The notes under the pieces were generated by a model that was not told the DNA's origin, did no database searches, and was given only the letters and a program-made list of their open reading frames with translations. Position numbers and translations under genes: made by a program. This document shows, in pieces, positions 17,746-29,679 of a stretch of 64,000 nt of DNA (position 1 is the stretch's first letter; each line of letters opens with the position of its first letter). The stretch lies in NCBI GenBank assembly GCA_023053545.1, contig JAKZAN010000007.1, positions 9,548,001-9,612,000 of the forward strand, given 5' to 3'. Source of the stretch: Lepidurus packardi (Eukaryota > Arthropoda > Branchiopoda > Notostraca > Triopsidae).

Positions 17746-19640
17746 TTCTTTGGGCTTCTGCTTATTGCTGCAGTACTCTTTGAACCTTCCAAGGAATGTT
17801 TCCTGGTTCTTCTTCTCAATGGAATTCCCACAAAAAACGAACTCAACTAGACCACAACCTTTGCTAGATCTATAGAAAAAAAATTGTCTATTGTTCCACA
17901 CACTGGAAACCTACAGACCGCACTGAAGCAAGAGTGCCGTAACCTTGGCAGCTATACAGTCCTGAATAATTCAAGTTTTTCTAATCTGTCGACGGCTGAT
18001 TAGATAAGGGTAAAAGTCCTTTATAGCCATTACAAACCATCGACACGATCGGCTGTGAATTAATCTCGTGTTAGAGCATATTGAAGGACAAACGTCTTGA
18101 AAAAAAAGTTGGACAAAAATTTTGAAAAGTTAATGCTGTAATAAGTACTAAGATCATGACGCGGAATTAAGCACCATTCCATATTTGCAACGGAGACGAT
18201 AAAAGTAAAAAAAAAAATAACAACTACAAACAAAACCTACTCAACATGTTCCACGTCAAAAAGGAATGCTCACTGCAAATAAGATAAACTTAATACCCAA
18301 TAATTAAAGCTTATATCAAGATAACTAGTGTTGATTAAGCTTGTATCAAGATAACTAGTATTGATTGTAATCCTTACAAAGGTAATTTACATTACGGTAA
18401 TTTCTTTTGGGCAGAATCATTCAACTGCTCTCCAAATTACTTTCTAAGAGCTTTTCTAAATTACTTTCTAAATGCTTTCCAAATTACTTTGTACGCTTAG
18501 CTAAACATGGATCGATCCATGCGGAGGTAAAGGTCCATCCTCATGCTATTGGTCAATGGCATGAGGATGTAGGCAAAAATTATGGTGAATTTCTGAAAAG
18601 AACTTTTGATAGTACTACTACTAACGTGAGCCCAATAGAGATTAAGAGACTTTTTAATTACTTGCGTTCACTAATTCGAGCTTGAAAAAACTAGTGAATT
18701 TCTCTTGGAAACTTCTGAAAAATAGCTTGTATTTGAGCAAAATCCTTGTTTAAAGATAAAGGTGGTATTGAAATATACACTTTGCAACAAGTTGGACAGA
18801 AATTGTGTCAATGGCTGTCAATTGAATTGCAAAACAAAGTAATGCGCAGGTAAGCCAGGCGCGTTCATAAACTTCGTTATCCAAAATCGCCTAGGGGAAT
18901 AGTATAGTACACTATTCTATGGTATCTTTTTTTTAGCCTTATAAAGGGGAAAAAAACGAATACTGTAATATTTGTCTGTTCAAATATAATAACTTTACAC
19001 ACCGATGCGTCGTTTACTAGAGGATAATCGGGGAGCTTTTAATCACTACTCTTGCTCTGTGATATGTCCGTGTATTCTGCCATATCTCTTGTGGCTCCTC
19101 CCCGTGCTGCCATCTGTTGGCCAAAAGCCAAATAACGCATACTAAAGCCATATAACGCATTTTTCTTCTAAGAGACAAGGATCGTAGAAGAAACACCGCT
19201 ATACAACCAAGATTGTGTCGTAAAACTGTTATGTAAGAGAGCGATTTACCAAAGAAAGTCTTCTTTGAATTGTTAGAGTACTCCTTTGATGACTTGCAAC
19301 ATCACTATAATCCAAAGCTTTTCAAGAAAACTCGTTAATAGGCATATCTTCTTAGCAATTTCCTCTTTCCATTCAATGTTCTTTTATAAAGCATCTAAAA
19401 CAGACATCAATTCATGTTCCGTCAACATAGAAACGCCATTCAGTAAAAATGTTGACTGAGCCAGCCACAAGTACATAATTTAGACGCTTTAAGGGCGTTT
19501 TGTTGGTTTTGCTCTTGACATGGATCGAGTTGATCGAATCGTTTGGAGTCATTTGATCAGGATGTGCTTTCAAGGAAACGTAAAGCGTGCTAACAACAAA
19601 CCGAACGTTATGGACAGCGCTAATGGTCCCCATTAACCGA
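17746..19640. other. Upstream region of the ABC transporter and gap before the Gr array
   Basis: The first few hundred bases should hold the transporter promoter and 5' UTR; a possible non-coding 5' exon boundary (CTGCAG) lies near 17770. A 30-bp unit is duplicated at about 18305-18364. An open frame at 18407-18685 (92 codons, ends LFNYLRSLIRA) begins with low-complexity SKLLSKSFSKLL repeats and then turns into protein-like sequence (HPHAIGQWHEDVGKNYGEF). I do not recognise it; it may be an exon of an unknown gene or a transposon relic. Confidence 0.4.
18966..19095. repeat. Dispersed ~130-bp repeat, copy 1
   Basis: Starts TAATATTTGTCTGTTCAAAT and is nearly identical to 20252-20380. Both copies end close to a GCTGCCATCTGTTGGC word. 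They flank the degraded Gr pseudogene at 19650-20110. Confidence 0.8.
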
Positions 19641-19649
19641 CACTTCGAG

Positions 19650-20110
19650 AAGACTTGATCTCTACGTTACACTGGTGGTTGAAACTTTGCTGTGCTATTG
19701 GTCTGTCATCAGAGTCAGAAAGTTACGTTTAGGCCGTTCAACTTTGTACCATCTGGGTACATGATTGGCAATGTGGCAGTGGGTTTGACAGTCCTAATCG
19801 GCAATCCAACCGAATCCAATCCATTCCAATCCGAATCCAATCCAATCCGTACTCAATCCAAATTCAAATCCGAATTCAATCCAATCCGCAATCGGCATCC
19901 GGGTTTCTGGACAGTCTTTATTGTTCTAGTATTTACAAACTTAGTAGCTTCTTGGAATCCTACCACATCTTTCTTATCACTGCCATTTTCCACGCTATTC
20001 TCGTATGGAAACTTGCTGATTCTGCAGAGCCTAAACCAGCAGATCACAGCCGACTTGAAGCTAAGGAAACTTCTAAAGAGGCTGTTAGCGACGTTCCTTT
20101 TTTGTTGCTA
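19650..20110 (+). pseudogene. Degraded gustatory receptor exon 1
   Basis: Frame-broken remains of a Gr first exon: WWLKLCCAIGL near 19669-19701, then a stop, VAVGLTVLIG near 19770-19803, and LITAIFHAILVWKLA near 19972-20017 followed in another frame by SLNQQITADLKLRKLLK (20028-20078). The middle is replaced by short GAATCCAATCC-type repeats (about 19803-19890). No later exons follow. Confidence 0.7.
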
Positions 20111-20251
20111 TAACAGTAAAAATTTGCCTAATACCTTAAGGAACAGTTAAAACTAATTAAATTTGTTGAAATGGTAGCATTTTGCCGCAATCACGAGGGT
20201 GGCGCTCATCCGTCCTAAGCTCTTCACTTTACCTACAACGTGGGCTACTTC

Positions 20252-20380
20252 ACGTAATATTTGTCTGTTCAAATCTAATAACTTTACACACCGATGTGTC
20301 GTTTACTAGACGATAATCGGGGAGCTTTAATCACTACTCTTGCTCTATGATATGTCCGTGTATTCTGCCATATCTCTTCT
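20252..20380. repeat. Dispersed ~130-bp repeat, copy 2
   Basis: Near-identical partner of 18966-19095, in the same orientation. Confidence 0.8.
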
Positions 20381-20394
20381 CCATGCTGCCATCT

Positions 20395-20600
20395 GTTGGC
20401 TGATTAACACAATGTTACACTTCATTCTGGGTTTGCCGCCGAGCTACGTTCAACTACTCGATGGTCATTGGCTATGCGATTACTATGCTCATTATAGATT
20501 TCTCATTGGATTATGTATCGCTGGGTTTTACATGGCGGAAGAAAGCATCACTGGCAGATACAGCACACTGTTCCCTATAATGGGAATTATAGGGAACAGT
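20395..20600 (+). pseudogene. Gustatory receptor relic with internal deletions
   Basis: Short Gr pieces are fused by deletions: LHFILGLPPSY (exon 1, near 20410-20445), YSMVIGYAITMLII (exon 2, about 20457-20500) and LIGLCIAGFYMAEESITGRYS (later part of exon 2, about 20503-20565). Each matches the corresponding part of intact array members, in different frames. It ends at a 15-bp inverted repeat (TCCCTATAATGGGAATTATAGGGA, described here by position 20571-20594). Confidence 0.65.
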
Positions 20601-21209
20601 GACAGAAGAGTTTGACTACAAACAGTCACAGAAGATGTCACTGCTTGTTATTGCTCAATACGCGCTAGGTACCTCAGCGAAATACAAAGAAATACAGAAA
20701 ATACATACGAAAATCAAAGAAATACAGAAGAATAAATAAAGTTTCCTGGGAAAAGAAAAAGCAATCCATAAATATGCATCTATCTAACATGTCCTTCAAA
20801 CACATACTAGCTACTGCCAAAATACTGCCAAAATACTGCAAACACATACTAGCTACTGCTAAATACTGCCAATATTTTTTTTTTTATAAATATCTTATAC
20901 TTTTTCGCTGGCAGTGGTCCTACTATTGAAAGCTATGTTCTCTTCTACTCAATTTCTAAAATAGAAATTTTACTCAATTGATATTGACAATCCTTTTAGA
21001 TAATCACTTGGGCTTACAACAAGCACTCCACAGTCGAATACATTAATCTTGTAAAGCTAGGCAAAGAGGAGTTTTCCATTCAGTATAGATCCGGAACTCT
21101 AACCGCAATGCAAGCTTAAGAAGTTGGTTTGGAACATTTGCCAGGACCTGTCGTGAGCAGAAACCTACTTCCTCCTTGTGTATCACACAATAAACACTCA
21201 TACACTAAT
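20601..21209. other. Intergenic region upstream of Gr1
   Basis: Non-coding. A short segment (CAAACACATACTAGCTACTG) is duplicated at about 20797 and 20839 with ATACTGCCAAA words between. The Gr1 5' UTR and promoter presumably lie near 21050-21209; no TATA box stands out. Confidence 0.5.
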
Positions 21210-22597
21210 ATGAGCCGATTGGTACAGAAAACGACGACACTTTCCACGGCAGAAGTACCCGAAGGATACCAGTTAATTCACATCTTACGTTGGTGGCTCA
21301 GGCTTTGCTTTGGAATAGGTTTGCCACTAGCGAAAACCAGTTACGGCTTCAAAGTTCGATGTTTTACATGGGCTCTTTTACTGTGTAACTCGGCTATGAG
21401 TATAACAGTCCTCACCATTCTTCAGCTGGCACATTCCGAGTCTGTAGCAGCGACCACTTTCTACCTCAGTGGCTCCCTCTACCATTACAACGGGTTCATG
21501 AGCAACGCCATCTTGCGGGTGGTGTTGGCGTGGAAGCTCGAGGAGTTGCGCGCTTTGCTTCAGGCGTTGAATCAATTTATTACGGTGGATCTCAAGCTGA
21601 AGAAGATTTTGCAAATTACTTTGGCACTCATGCTGCTTTTTATGACTATAACAGTTAAGTTTGCACCATATTTTTCCCATTTAACTCTAAAAACTTGGCT
21701 CGTTTACAGCAAACACCAAATATAGTAATGGGTGTCTCCAACGGTCGATCTTTCTATTTGCCGGCATGGTTAATGATTGTCCTTTCGACGACATGGAGAG
21801 CTTCGGGTATCTTCCCTGTCGTTATTGCTTACACCATTACACTGTTCGTTATTATATTGGGCTACCAATTCACCTTGATCAAAAAAGCTATCACGACCGA
21901 AACTTGGGTCCCTTGGGCAGAACTTTACGAACGTCATATCCAACTCTGCAAACTTGTCCGCCAACTGCAGAGATGCTTCAATCTGCCGCTTACGATACTC
22001 ATGGGCTGCACTCTCGTTAGCCTTTGCATCCAAGTCTTCTATCTTACGGAATTTTTCCTCTACAAGCAAATGAATACCTATAGTTTGGCATTACTGAGCT
22101 GCAATGTACTGGAACACTGCGTCAGGTGTATATTACTCTGCGTAGCGGCGGATTACTTAAAAGCCGAGGTAATTATCATAGAAAATCTGTTGATTTCTGG
22201 CAGAAATAAATATATTTTTGTATTTTGGAATGTTTCGGTGGTAATATTCAAAAGGCGAATTCCATCGAGTTGGAACTCGCTGAAGCTAACTCCAAGTACA
22301 GCCGTACACACTACACGAAAGAAGTATAGCTTCCATTATTTAGTACTGCAGTTAAGCAGTAATTTTTTCTTCAGCTTGTAAGAGGATTTGCGACGAACGT
22401 TCACAATTTTAAGCTGCTGACGTCAATATCCGTGGGCGGATTCTGTGATCTGGGAAAGCCGTTACTCGTGACGGTAGTCATAAGCGTTGACATAACTGAA
22501 GTCATATAACTGTCATATCTTCGTTCTTTAGATGTTGGCTGCAGTCATGACTTACTTTATAATACTGCGTCAAATGAGAGCCACGGAAAAATCCTAA
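21210..22597 (+). CDS. Gustatory receptor 1 of the array
   Basis: Exons 21210-21653, 21710-22168, 22255-22323, 22375-22473, 22532-22597; 378 residues, all introns phase 0. Arthropod Grs are seven-helix ligand-gated ion channels in sensory neuron dendrites with an intracellular N-terminus. Exon 1 holds ILRWWLRLCFGIGLPL and about three helices; exon 2 starts QTPN and carries YTITLFVIILGYQF, the YERHIQLCKL loop and the Cys-rich helix EHCVRCILLCVAADYL; exon 4 has LVRGFATNVHNF; exon 5 carries the TYFIILRQM segment equivalent to the family TYhhhhhQF signature. ATG 21210 is chosen because it gives the same exon-1 length (444 nt) as Gr2. Exon 1 and 2 are followed by weak GTTAAG and normal GTAATT donors. 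Ligand unknown. Confidence 0.85.
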
Positions 22598-22739
22598 TTT
22601 CATCTAATCATACACAGAAACAGGAAGTTTGAAAACGGTAATCTTAAGATATTGCTGATCCTTCAATCTGCCTTGCAGTAATTTGCATTCCTTATTTATA
22701 ATTGACGTCACCCCAAGAGTAATATCCTCCTACAATCGA

Positions 22740-23055
22740 TAGCAAAGTCTGTTCTAGTTATGTTGGGAAATACAGAAATTAATTCCTTGTCGTATTGACT
22801 GACCCTTACCGAAATTACTGTATTTCTGAAATGCTGTCTAAAGATGGACTATAAAGTAGAACGAGGAGTTTCCCCTATCATGGAACAATACAAGAACTGG
22901 TTTAGGCGGTTTGCAATATTGTAAGGAGCAAACAGTAAAATTGGGAGAACAGAAATTTAAGTAGTAATAGAACGACAAGTCTGCAGTAATATGGGCACTA
23001 CTCTTACAATAGAAATAAAATGACGAGATCACTTAATTCCTACCTTAGCTTGGTG
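22740..23055 (+). pseudogene. Relic of a Gr 5' flank and first codons
   Basis: This segment aligns with the DNA just upstream of Gr2 (23060-23330) and with 25205-25400. Its end (23010-23050) retains a few exon-1 codons corresponding to RDHLIPTLRWW, with substitutions that break the WW pair. It is a decayed tandem copy of the Gr2 start region. Confidence 0.6.
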
Positions 23056-23331
23056 TCCAAAAATCGATAAAGAAGTCTGTTCAGGTAGACTGCGGAATAC
23101 GTAAATTGAATTTCTTATCTTCTTGACAAAACCTTTTTCCGAAATTACTATATTTTGAAATGCTCTCGAAATATAGATTATTTACTCAAGTAAACAAGAG
23201 TCGTTTCCCTTTCCCGGAACTATACAACGAATGGTTTAGTCGGTTTGGAACCCTTGCACGGAGCAGACAGTCCAGTGGAAGACCATCCATTTAACTTTAA
23301 AATACTAATAGGACAATATTTCTGCAGAAAT

Positions 23332-24800
23332 ATGGACAGTTGGGGTTGCAGAACGACTCCTAGTCCTAAGACAGAAATACCCAGACGGGATCACTTGATT
23401 CCTACCTTACGTTGGTGGATGAGACTTTGTTTTGGCATGGGTTTACCCTTGGCTCAACCACGCTGCGGCTTCAAGGTCAAATGTTTAACCTTGACTCTCT
23501 TTCTCCGTACTTTGGCAGCGGGAGTGATAATTCTAAGCGCTATTAACCACGACCAACAACATGTATCCTTCTCCACTGCTTTCCAACTCAGTGGCTCCCT
23601 CTTTCATCATAACCACTTTATATTAACCGCCATCTTGCACGCGGTCCTAGTATGGACGCTCGAGGAGTCGCGCGCACTCCTCCACGCGCTGAATCAATGT
23701 ATTATCGTGGATTTGAATCTTAAAAAAAATCTGCAAATTACTATGGCATTTATGATGCTGGCTATAGTACTATCAGTTAAGTTTCCGCCCTATGAATCTT
23801 AAAATAGCACAAACTATAAATTAAAAACTAAATTTCAATTTTTTTTTAAATTTTTTTTTTAGCAAATACCAACAATGGTAATAGCGGCCACACCCCATGG
23901 TAATCTCTTTAATTTCTCCACATCGTGGACCACTTTCATATGGGCCATGTGGTCTTCTTCGTCAATCTACCCTATCGTCATTTCTTACACGATTACGTTG
24001 CTTATTACTGCGTTAGGCTACCAGTTCTCCTTAATCAAAGACGTGGTTACTAAGGAGACGTTAATTTCTTGGGAAAAACTCTACCAACGCCATATTCTAC
24101 TCTGTAAACTGACTAGACAACTGCAGAAATGCTTCGACCTACCCCTTACGATCCTCCTGGGCTGTACGCAAGTTAGCCTCTGCCTTACGCTGTTTTACCT
24201 GACGGATCAAGTATTTGCAAAAGTACCGCTTACGTTAGCATTATTCTCTTTAGCTTTTCTGGAATACTGCGTGAGATGTATCTTGCTCTGCTTGGCTGCG
24301 GACTACTTATCAGATCAGGTAAGAACAAAGAAGAAATACGAAGAAATTTCACATTATTTCTGCCAAAACCTTAGGCGAATTCTATGGCACTGGAACTAGT
24401 CGATGCTGACTCCAAATACCTTCACACGATTCACACCAAAGAAGTAAAAATTAGCTAGAATTTCTTAGTATTACTGCGTCGAAGTTATGGAATATTCGTC
24501 TTTGCAGATTGTGCGAGGATTTTCGACCAACATTCATAATCTGAGACATCTGACGTCACTTTCGGTTGGAGGATTCTGTCGCTTGAGCAAACCCTTACTT
24601 CTTACGGTCAATACGCGATTTCATGAAAAGAAATCATTTCTACGCAATTCGGCTGCAACTAAATATCACTGCTACTTTCATTGTTTTAGATGTCTGCGTT
24701 GGCTATGACGTATGTGGTCCTACTGCACCAAATGAGAGCCACGGAATCTGTAATTCCGGCCAATTGCACACAAAATTCCAACGATTCAACTCATTTCTGA
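23332..24800 (+). CDS. Gustatory receptor 2 of the array
   Basis: Exons 23332-23775, 23863-24318, 24375-24443, 24508-24606, 24690-24800; 392 residues. Closest to Gr1 (same 444-nt exon 1, LRWWMRLCFGMGLPL), so the pair is probably a tandem duplicate. Exon 2 has SYTITLLITALGYQF and the EYCVRCILLCLAADYL helix; exon 3 is ANSMALELVDADSKY; exon 5 is MSALAMTYVVLLHQM with a longer Cys/Asn-containing tail ending NDSTHF. In exon 1 the usual VWKLDELRA is VWTLEESRA, an oddity at a position otherwise conserved. The intron before exon 2 ends in a long T-run plus AG. An alternative upstream in-frame start without ATG was not used. Confidence 0.85.
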
Positions 24801-25480
24801 ACCTTCAATGCTATCTGGCAGTAATAAACTTTAATCGAAAGAACATTAAATAAGCAGCACTAGATTTATCTTTTACAACTCAAGTACCACAAGTTGTACT
24901 ATCCTACCATTAAAAGCTTAACAACATTTGATTTCGGGATTTAACGGCTCCGACTGTTTGATTGAAGTCGTCGATATCTCGCAGTAATTTCTTCGCGAGT
25001 GCAAAAGAACAAGCCTTTTTACTGAATTGTCTAATTGAATTGATTGAATGCAAGTCCAACAGAATTCCCCCTAAATGTTTGCTATTCCTCTAGCAAATTC
25101 CTCTACAAATAACGACGCAGAAATACTATAAGCTTTATTGCTCTTCAATCTGCCTTGCAGAAATGTGAATTTTGTGGAAATTAACGTCATCCAATATCCT
25201 CCCATAATAGCAAAGTCTGTTCTTGGTATCCAGAAATTGAATTTCGTACCTTATTGACAAACCTTTTATTGAAATTACTGTATTTCTGAAATGCTGTTCA
25301 GATCAATAGTGACTATTTACTCAAGTAAAAAAGAGGCAATTTTCTGCCCAGTTTTACGACATAAACCGTTGCTGGACCCAGTGGGAACAGGCAGCGGCCG
25401 CTCTCACGTAGGCATTCCAGTTCGACGGTCAAGCGACGGAATTTCATAAAACAAAGGAAGTCAGGAAATGGATATAACTG
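24801..25480. other. Intergenic stretch with duplicated Gr2-type upstream sequence
   Basis: No gene. 25205-25400 repeats the Gr2 upstream segment (AGCAAAGTCTGTTCT...GAAATTACTGTATTTCTGAAATG) and leads into the Gr pseudogene at 25490. Confidence 0.5.
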
Positions 25481-25489
25481 TGCCGCAAT

Positions 25490-26910
25490 TACTGTGCATT
25501 ACTGTGCTGGGCTACCAGTTTGCGTTGGTGAGAAACGCGACGTAGACTAACGCGTTCGTGTCCTCGGAAAAGTTTTAAAAAACGCCAAATCCCACTTTTT
25601 AAATTGTCCGGGAAGCTGCAGCAATGCTGCGATTTGGTGCTATCGATAGTAGTGGGCACTACACTGGTTAGTCTTTGCATCACAGTGTTTTTTCGAAGAA
25701 ATATCGAAGAAAGTTTCTTCGAAGAAATATTACTGGTTAGTCTTTGCATCACAGTGTTTTTTCGAAGAAATATCGAAGAAAGTTTCTACGAAGACATATT
25801 ACTGATTAGTCTTTGCATCACAGTGTTTTTTCGAAGAAATATCGAAGAAAGTTTCTTCGAAGAAATATTACTGATATTTATTCCATGGCGAATTCCATGG
25901 CGTTGTAACTGGCAGAAGCCGCCTTGACATACCTCCGCATGCAGTCAGATCCCATGCCAAAAGTACCTGCTTATCTCACACCCTAATGCAGTAATACTAC
26001 TACAAAAATATTACTGCATAAATATACAAAATGGGAAATTCTGCAGAAAGAGCACTAAATAGCATCTACAACTTTTGCAGTGACTGATAAACGAAGAGCT
26101 ATTGCTGCACCTAAAAATACGTCTGAAATAATACTAAACACTTGAAAATACTGCAGAAATAACTTGATCTGAAGTTATTGCAGTGGCTATATAGAACTCG
26201 CATATACATCATAACTATTATTTCAAATTCTCTACATTATTTTACACAATATTTGCAAGATAATTGACTCTTAAAAATTACGTTAAAGATTACTGCAAGT
26301 TCATTACTGTTCACATTTATTTTATTTCTAGATCTTGCGAGGATACTGGATCAGCGTTCGCAATCTAGAGCACTTGACGTCCTTATTGGAGGATTCTGCC
26401 GCTTAAGATAAACCGCTAGTCTTGACAGTAAATACAAAAAATAATTTACTGTCTAAATATAGCTGCAATACCTTTCTGCCTCTAATATTATTTCAGCAAT
26501 ATTCCGGCCCTTAAAATTGCTACAAGATCGTTACAATTTAAACACTATTTCTTACAAAATTTCTTTTAACACTATCACTATTGACTTACAAAATACTCTT
26601 TCTTGTAGATTATACGTAGATTTTCGACCAACAGCTCTCAATCTGAAGCACTTGACGTCATTCTCCGTCCAAGGATTCCGCAACTTGGGCAAATCTTTCC
26701 TTGTAACGGTAAAACTGCCTATGTCTTGCAGTATCGGTGACAAAAATACATTACTGGCTAATTCTTTACGTGTTCTCGACCTTAGCAGTACTTACTTCAT
26801 ATGGCTGCACCAAATGAAGGGCAGTGAGATTGGATGCTCCGCTATAGCTTCACAGAAATCTTCCGCCTCAGATAAACATTACTTCACACTAAAAGTCCTT
26901 CTCCAATGAA
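25490..26910 (+). pseudogene. Gustatory receptor pseudogene with an in-frame 69-bp triplication
   Basis: Exon 2 begins mid-way (LGYQFALV near 25500) with stops and a frameshift. The fifth-helix region LVSLCITVFFRR is repeated three times as exact-length 69-bp units (25664-25732, 25733-25801, 25802-25870). Exon 3 (near 25888) has a stop in ANSMAL. Exon 4 occurs twice: about 26336-26430 (frameshifted) and 26610-26710, where one extra base separates FST from NLKHLTSFS. Exon 5 remains as STYFIWLHQMKGSE near 26790-26830 without its acceptor or initial Met-Leu. Clearly non-functional. Confidence 0.8.
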
Positions 26911-27572
26911 ACATATAAATTAAATGAAGCAGACCTCTAAACTCCACAATATTGCATACGTAAACCTTTCGATGCGATTATCGATTGTCACCTTAAATAT
27001 AAAAGTACACAGTGAGTATGACTTATTGCTGTCAGCATGTCAGCAAAGAATGACCCAAATTAATTCCTTGGCCATTTGATGCCAAAACGTGTTTATCTTC
27101 TCTTTATATGTTCAAAATGCACTTTACCAATTACAAATCCATCTAATAAAGATCTCAGACCTTTTCCTTACTTCAATCTGGAATTCACTGTTGAAACAGT
27201 AGGGTGTTCCGTTCTTGCTAATTCTGCGCAGCACTAGGACGATTTGGATCATTCTGATCAGTAATACTATGCTTAAGCCAGTACTTCACCTTTTCTTCAC
27301 TGCACACGCAGAAATACAGAGATTGTGTGATCATCGGCACATCGGAACACTTAAGGAAAGTAAATTAGTTTAAGTCCAAATCCACTTCACTAAAGGGTCA
27401 AAGTAATAAATGAATTGAGTATCGGCCAAGATCCACTTCAACAGAAATAATAGCTTTACTCCACCCTTCACTTTGGGAGTAAACAAAAGTTAAATTAGCA
27501 TTGGGAGCGTCGTATCTAGGTCTAAACTGGGAGCAGTTGTCTTTCGCGGAAAGAAAAGCAAGTTCTGCAGCA
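26911..27572. other. Gr3 upstream region
   Basis: Non-coding DNA. The last 60 bp before the Gr3 start (GTCTTTCGCGGAAAGAAAAGCAAG-type segment at about 27537-27560) are conserved before Gr11 (54330-54368) and before the truncated exon at 39320, and so probably represent a shared 5' UTR or promoter segment. Confidence 0.5.
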
Positions 27573-29021
27573 ATGGGTGTACTAGCGAAGAGTATTTCTG
27601 TAGTGAAAGTACCGCAACCCGAAAGTTTAACCCACGCTTTGCGTTGGTGGCTGAGCTGTTGTTTTATTCTAGGTTTACCGCTCAGTAAACCAACCTACGG
27701 ATTCCGTGTCAAAGTGTTTACAATGGCAGTTCTGATCGCAGAATTAACCATCGCACTAGTTGGACTCGGTTGCGCCACCCATAAATTTGTTACGGAATTT
27801 CTGGGTACCGTTACCGTACAACTTAGCCACGCCTTCTCGTTCTACAACTACTTTCTTATGACCGGAGGTGTGCATGCAATCCTAGTCTGGAAGCTAGATG
27901 AGTTGCGCGCAGTAATATGGGAAATGGACCAGCATATTACTGTTGACTTGAAGTTCAAGAAATTTCTGCAAATTGCTACAGTGCTCATGCTCATCTTTAT
28001 AATTATTACGGTGAGTTGCCCTGGCTTAGCATAGTTTTATTATCACTTTTATTTTATTATTTTCACTTATTACTATCAGTTTTATTATTATCACTTATTA
28101 CTGCAGCAATCATTCACAAGTACCTTGGCTGCACTTATAGCCCTAGATGAAGTCTATCATTGGCTGACACCATGGCTATTTCCCTACACCTTTTGCTGGG
28201 CGAGTTTGATCATCTATCCCATTGTTATTTGCTACACTACTACTGCATTCCTTATTGTGCTCGGTTATCAGTTTAAATTGCTGAAAGAAGCCATTCAGTC
28301 GGAATCCTTCATTTCTTGGGGCAAGCTCTACGAACGACATGTGGAACTTTGTACTTTGTCCGGTCGCTTGCAGCAATGCTTAGACCTACCCATGACAGTA
28401 ATTATGGCCGGTACTGTCGCCAGCCTTTGTATGAATTGCTTTTACCTGACCAATGAGTTAATGTCCAATGACTTTTCTCGTTTGGCTGAGTATACTCTAT
28501 ACTTACTGGATTCATGTATGCGCTGCGTATGCCTCTGTATGGCTGCCGATTACTTAACAGACCAGGTAGAAATACATCCAAGAAATAGGCAGAAATTTAC
28601 CATCATTGCTGCTCCAAAACAGGGCAAGTCCATTTCACTGGAACTGGCGCGGGTGGACTCGAAGAACCAATGCACGATCCAAACCAAAAAAGTAAGTTTC
28701 CTACTCTTCCAAGTATTACTGCAGCTAAGGTTATAACGACTCCTCTTCTACAGACTGTGCGAAGATTTACGGCAAACGTTCGTAACCTGGAATATCTGAC
28801 TACCTTTTCCGTGGGTGGCTTCTGTCAGCTGGGCAAGCCCTTACTCTTAGGGGTAAAAACCCACAATCTCAAAATTATCCTTTAATAAATTACTGACTAA
28901 ACCTATTACTGCAACTTGACAGATTTCAGCAGTGGTCATCTCTTACTTTGTCCTCCTCTGTCAACTGAAAGTCACGGAGACTAGACCCTGTACTCAATCC
29001 CCAAACTGTACCCAAAACTGA
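27573..29021 (+). CDS. Gustatory receptor 3 of the array
   Basis: Exons 27573-28010, 28107-28565, 28623-28691, 28754-28852, 28923-29021; 387 residues. Motifs: LRWWLSCCFILGLPL, VWKLDELRAVI, CYTTTAFLIVLGYQF, MRCVCLCMAADYL, TVRRFTANVRNLEYL and SYFVLLCQL. Exon 3 is GKSISLELARVDSKN, unlike the ANS/ASS start of most members but shared with the fragment at 53760, which marks a subfamily. Exon 4 ends LLLG rather than LLLT. The C-terminal tail has two Cys (RPCTQSPNC). ATG 27573 was chosen over any earlier in-frame codon because it aligns with MGxxxKS starts of Gr6 and Gr11. Confidence 0.85.
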
Positions 29022-29296
29022 TGGTCTCGAGATAATTCAGAAATCCACCCGTCTGTGGAAATTCATCACACGTAACTGCTAACACCTCTAAGATAATTTC
29101 AACGCTACTGAGACACTATGAAGCTCACCCAAGATAAATAGAAAAGGTGTTAACACAACCCCCTAATCATAGTAATGATCCTTTTTCAATTTCAATTGTA
29201 TGCTTCGCGCGAAACAAAATGACAATTTCACACCAATTGAAACACAATTTCTTAGAAATTTCTTAGAAATATTCGCTAATTTCTGTCATGGCTTAG

Positions 29297-29377
29297 CTGT
29301 TGGCAGTAACAATTTATTTTATATTACTGCGTCAGATAAAATACACGGGAAGTGACTGTTCCGCTAAATATATATAG
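29297..29377 (+). pseudogene. Solitary Gr exon-5 relic
   Basis: After a CTTAG acceptor the frame reads LLAVTIYFILLRQIKYTGSD and ends at TAG with 26 codons, the same length as Gr4 exon 5. The initial Met is Leu and Met-Thr before Tyr is changed. No other exons are found nearby, so this is the tail of a lost gene. Confidence 0.6.
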
Positions 29378-29679
29378 ATTTGCGAATACTTCTCGCTGAT
29401 GACTCCAGAACCGTAGCAAGAGACTGTCTACTCACCCCAGTACTGGCAGAAATATTTCTTGCATAACTCCCAACAACACACGTTTGATTGATTAAGTACG
29501 GGTAACACTATTCTGGAAGTGGCATAATCAGTTGGCACTTTATTGATTGCCTTTCTAACTGAACAAAGAAAGGGCGTGTAAGCCAGTATCCTACTGGCTT
29601 ATATCGTGTCTAGACTGTCTGGAAAGCTATATCTGCACTTTGCAAATTGAAAATACAATTAGTGCAATTCCTCTAAACT

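Noticed and set aside
18407..18685. Complete small gene of 92 codons
   Set aside because: Start is not a convincing ATG context, the first third is low-complexity repeat, and no splice partner or family was recognised; kept only as a note.
27501..27572. Longer N-terminus for Gr3
   Set aside because: It would need a non-ATG start and has no counterpart in the other array members.
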